DNA of 8,574 bases from Flavobacterium sp. (GTDB lineage: Bacteria; Bacteroidota; Bacteroidia; Flavobacteriales; Flavobacteriaceae): assembly GCA_023253295.1 (NCBI GenBank), contig JALRGZ010000068.1:1-8574 (forward strand), written 5' to 3'. Both the position numbers and the translations under genes were made by a program. Shown here one piece after another: positions 8,451 to 8,574 of the stretch. The number at the start of each line of letters is the position of its first letter. Position 1 is the stretch's first letter. Below the pieces are notes generated by a model that was not told where the DNA came from, did no database searches, and worked only from the letters and a program-made list of their open reading frames with translations.

Positions 8451-8574
8451 ATCAGCGCGTGCGCGTCCACCACCGCACGGTGACACGGCTCGGGCCGAAC
8501 GAGTACGCTCTCAACAAGTGCATCTGAACAACAACGTCTGCTGGCGCTACCAGCAAAACCGGGCCGATGCTCCC
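8446..8574 (+). other. GC-rich fragment, unidentified, probably coding
   Basis: This stretch is about 63% G+C (78 of 124 bases over 8451-8574, hand count). In the frame through 8441-8524, 25 of 28 codons end in G or C, giving the peptide EYQRVRVHHRTVTRLGPNEY and a few more residues before TGA at 8525-8527. After that the G/C-ending bias moves to the frame starting at 8521 (14 of 18 codons), which reads HLNNNVCWRYQQNRADAP and is open to the window end. This suggests one coding sequence with a frame slip near 8511-8530. I do not recognise the protein, and the minus strand also has an open frame, so strand and product are uncertain. Confidence 0.4.

Noticed and set aside
8309..8527. 72-codon plus-strand open frame across 8309-8527
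   Set aside because: Its first part is antisense to the EamA gene and its second part lies in the GC-rich tail, so it spans a junction and is not one gene.
7434..8574. A mobile island carrying glycosyltransferase and transporter inserted beside DUF58
   Set aside because: There is no integrase, transposase, terminal repeat or tRNA, and both genes are cut at the edges of the segment, which fits assembly joins better than a mobile element.

Overview
The window does not read as one natural locus. It looks like a mosaic of at least four pieces of unrelated origin joined end to end, most likely a chimeric metagenomic contig. This is concluded from three places where one conserved gene breaks off and a different molecule starts inside it. 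No new biological system was found, and the most important message is that gene neighbourhoods across the joins should not be interpreted.

Piece A (1 to about 1059) is the 5' and central part of a 16S rRNA gene with algal-plastid-like sequence. It stops in the middle of a universally conserved stretch.

Piece B (about 1050 to about 7445) is a coherent AT-rich Bacteroidota (Flavobacteriia/Bacteroidia-like) fragment. It holds the C-terminal half of dnaE (DNA polymerase III alpha), then trxA (thioredoxin), an exported M1 metallo-aminopeptidase, and a DUF58 / vWA-like protein. The evidence for the phylum is DnaE wording, two promoters of the Bacteroidota type (TTG, spacer, TAnnTTTG), weak Shine-Dalgarno sites, and the style of the M1 signal peptide. 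trxA has its own promoter and a strong terminator. The M1 and DUF58 genes are 5 bp apart and probably co-transcribed. The four genes are replication, redox, proteolysis and an unassigned function; nothing suggests a single joint pathway.

Piece C (about 7431 to about 8445) is AT-rich bacterial DNA with two convergent genes whose 3' ends overlap by 35 bp: the catalytic C-terminal part of a GT41/SPINDLY-type O-GlcNAc transferase homologue on the plus strand, and the C-terminal half of an EamA/DMT-family transporter on the minus strand. Both lack their 5' ends at the joins. Its host phylum cannot be told from the sequence.

Piece D (about 8446 to 8574) is GC-rich (about 63% G+C by hand count). 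Its third-codon-position G/C bias indicates coding DNA from a different, high-GC genome. The protein was not recognised and the reading frame appears to shift once.

There is no gene-free stretch longer than 300 bases. No tRNA, CRISPR array, insertion sequence or attachment site was seen.
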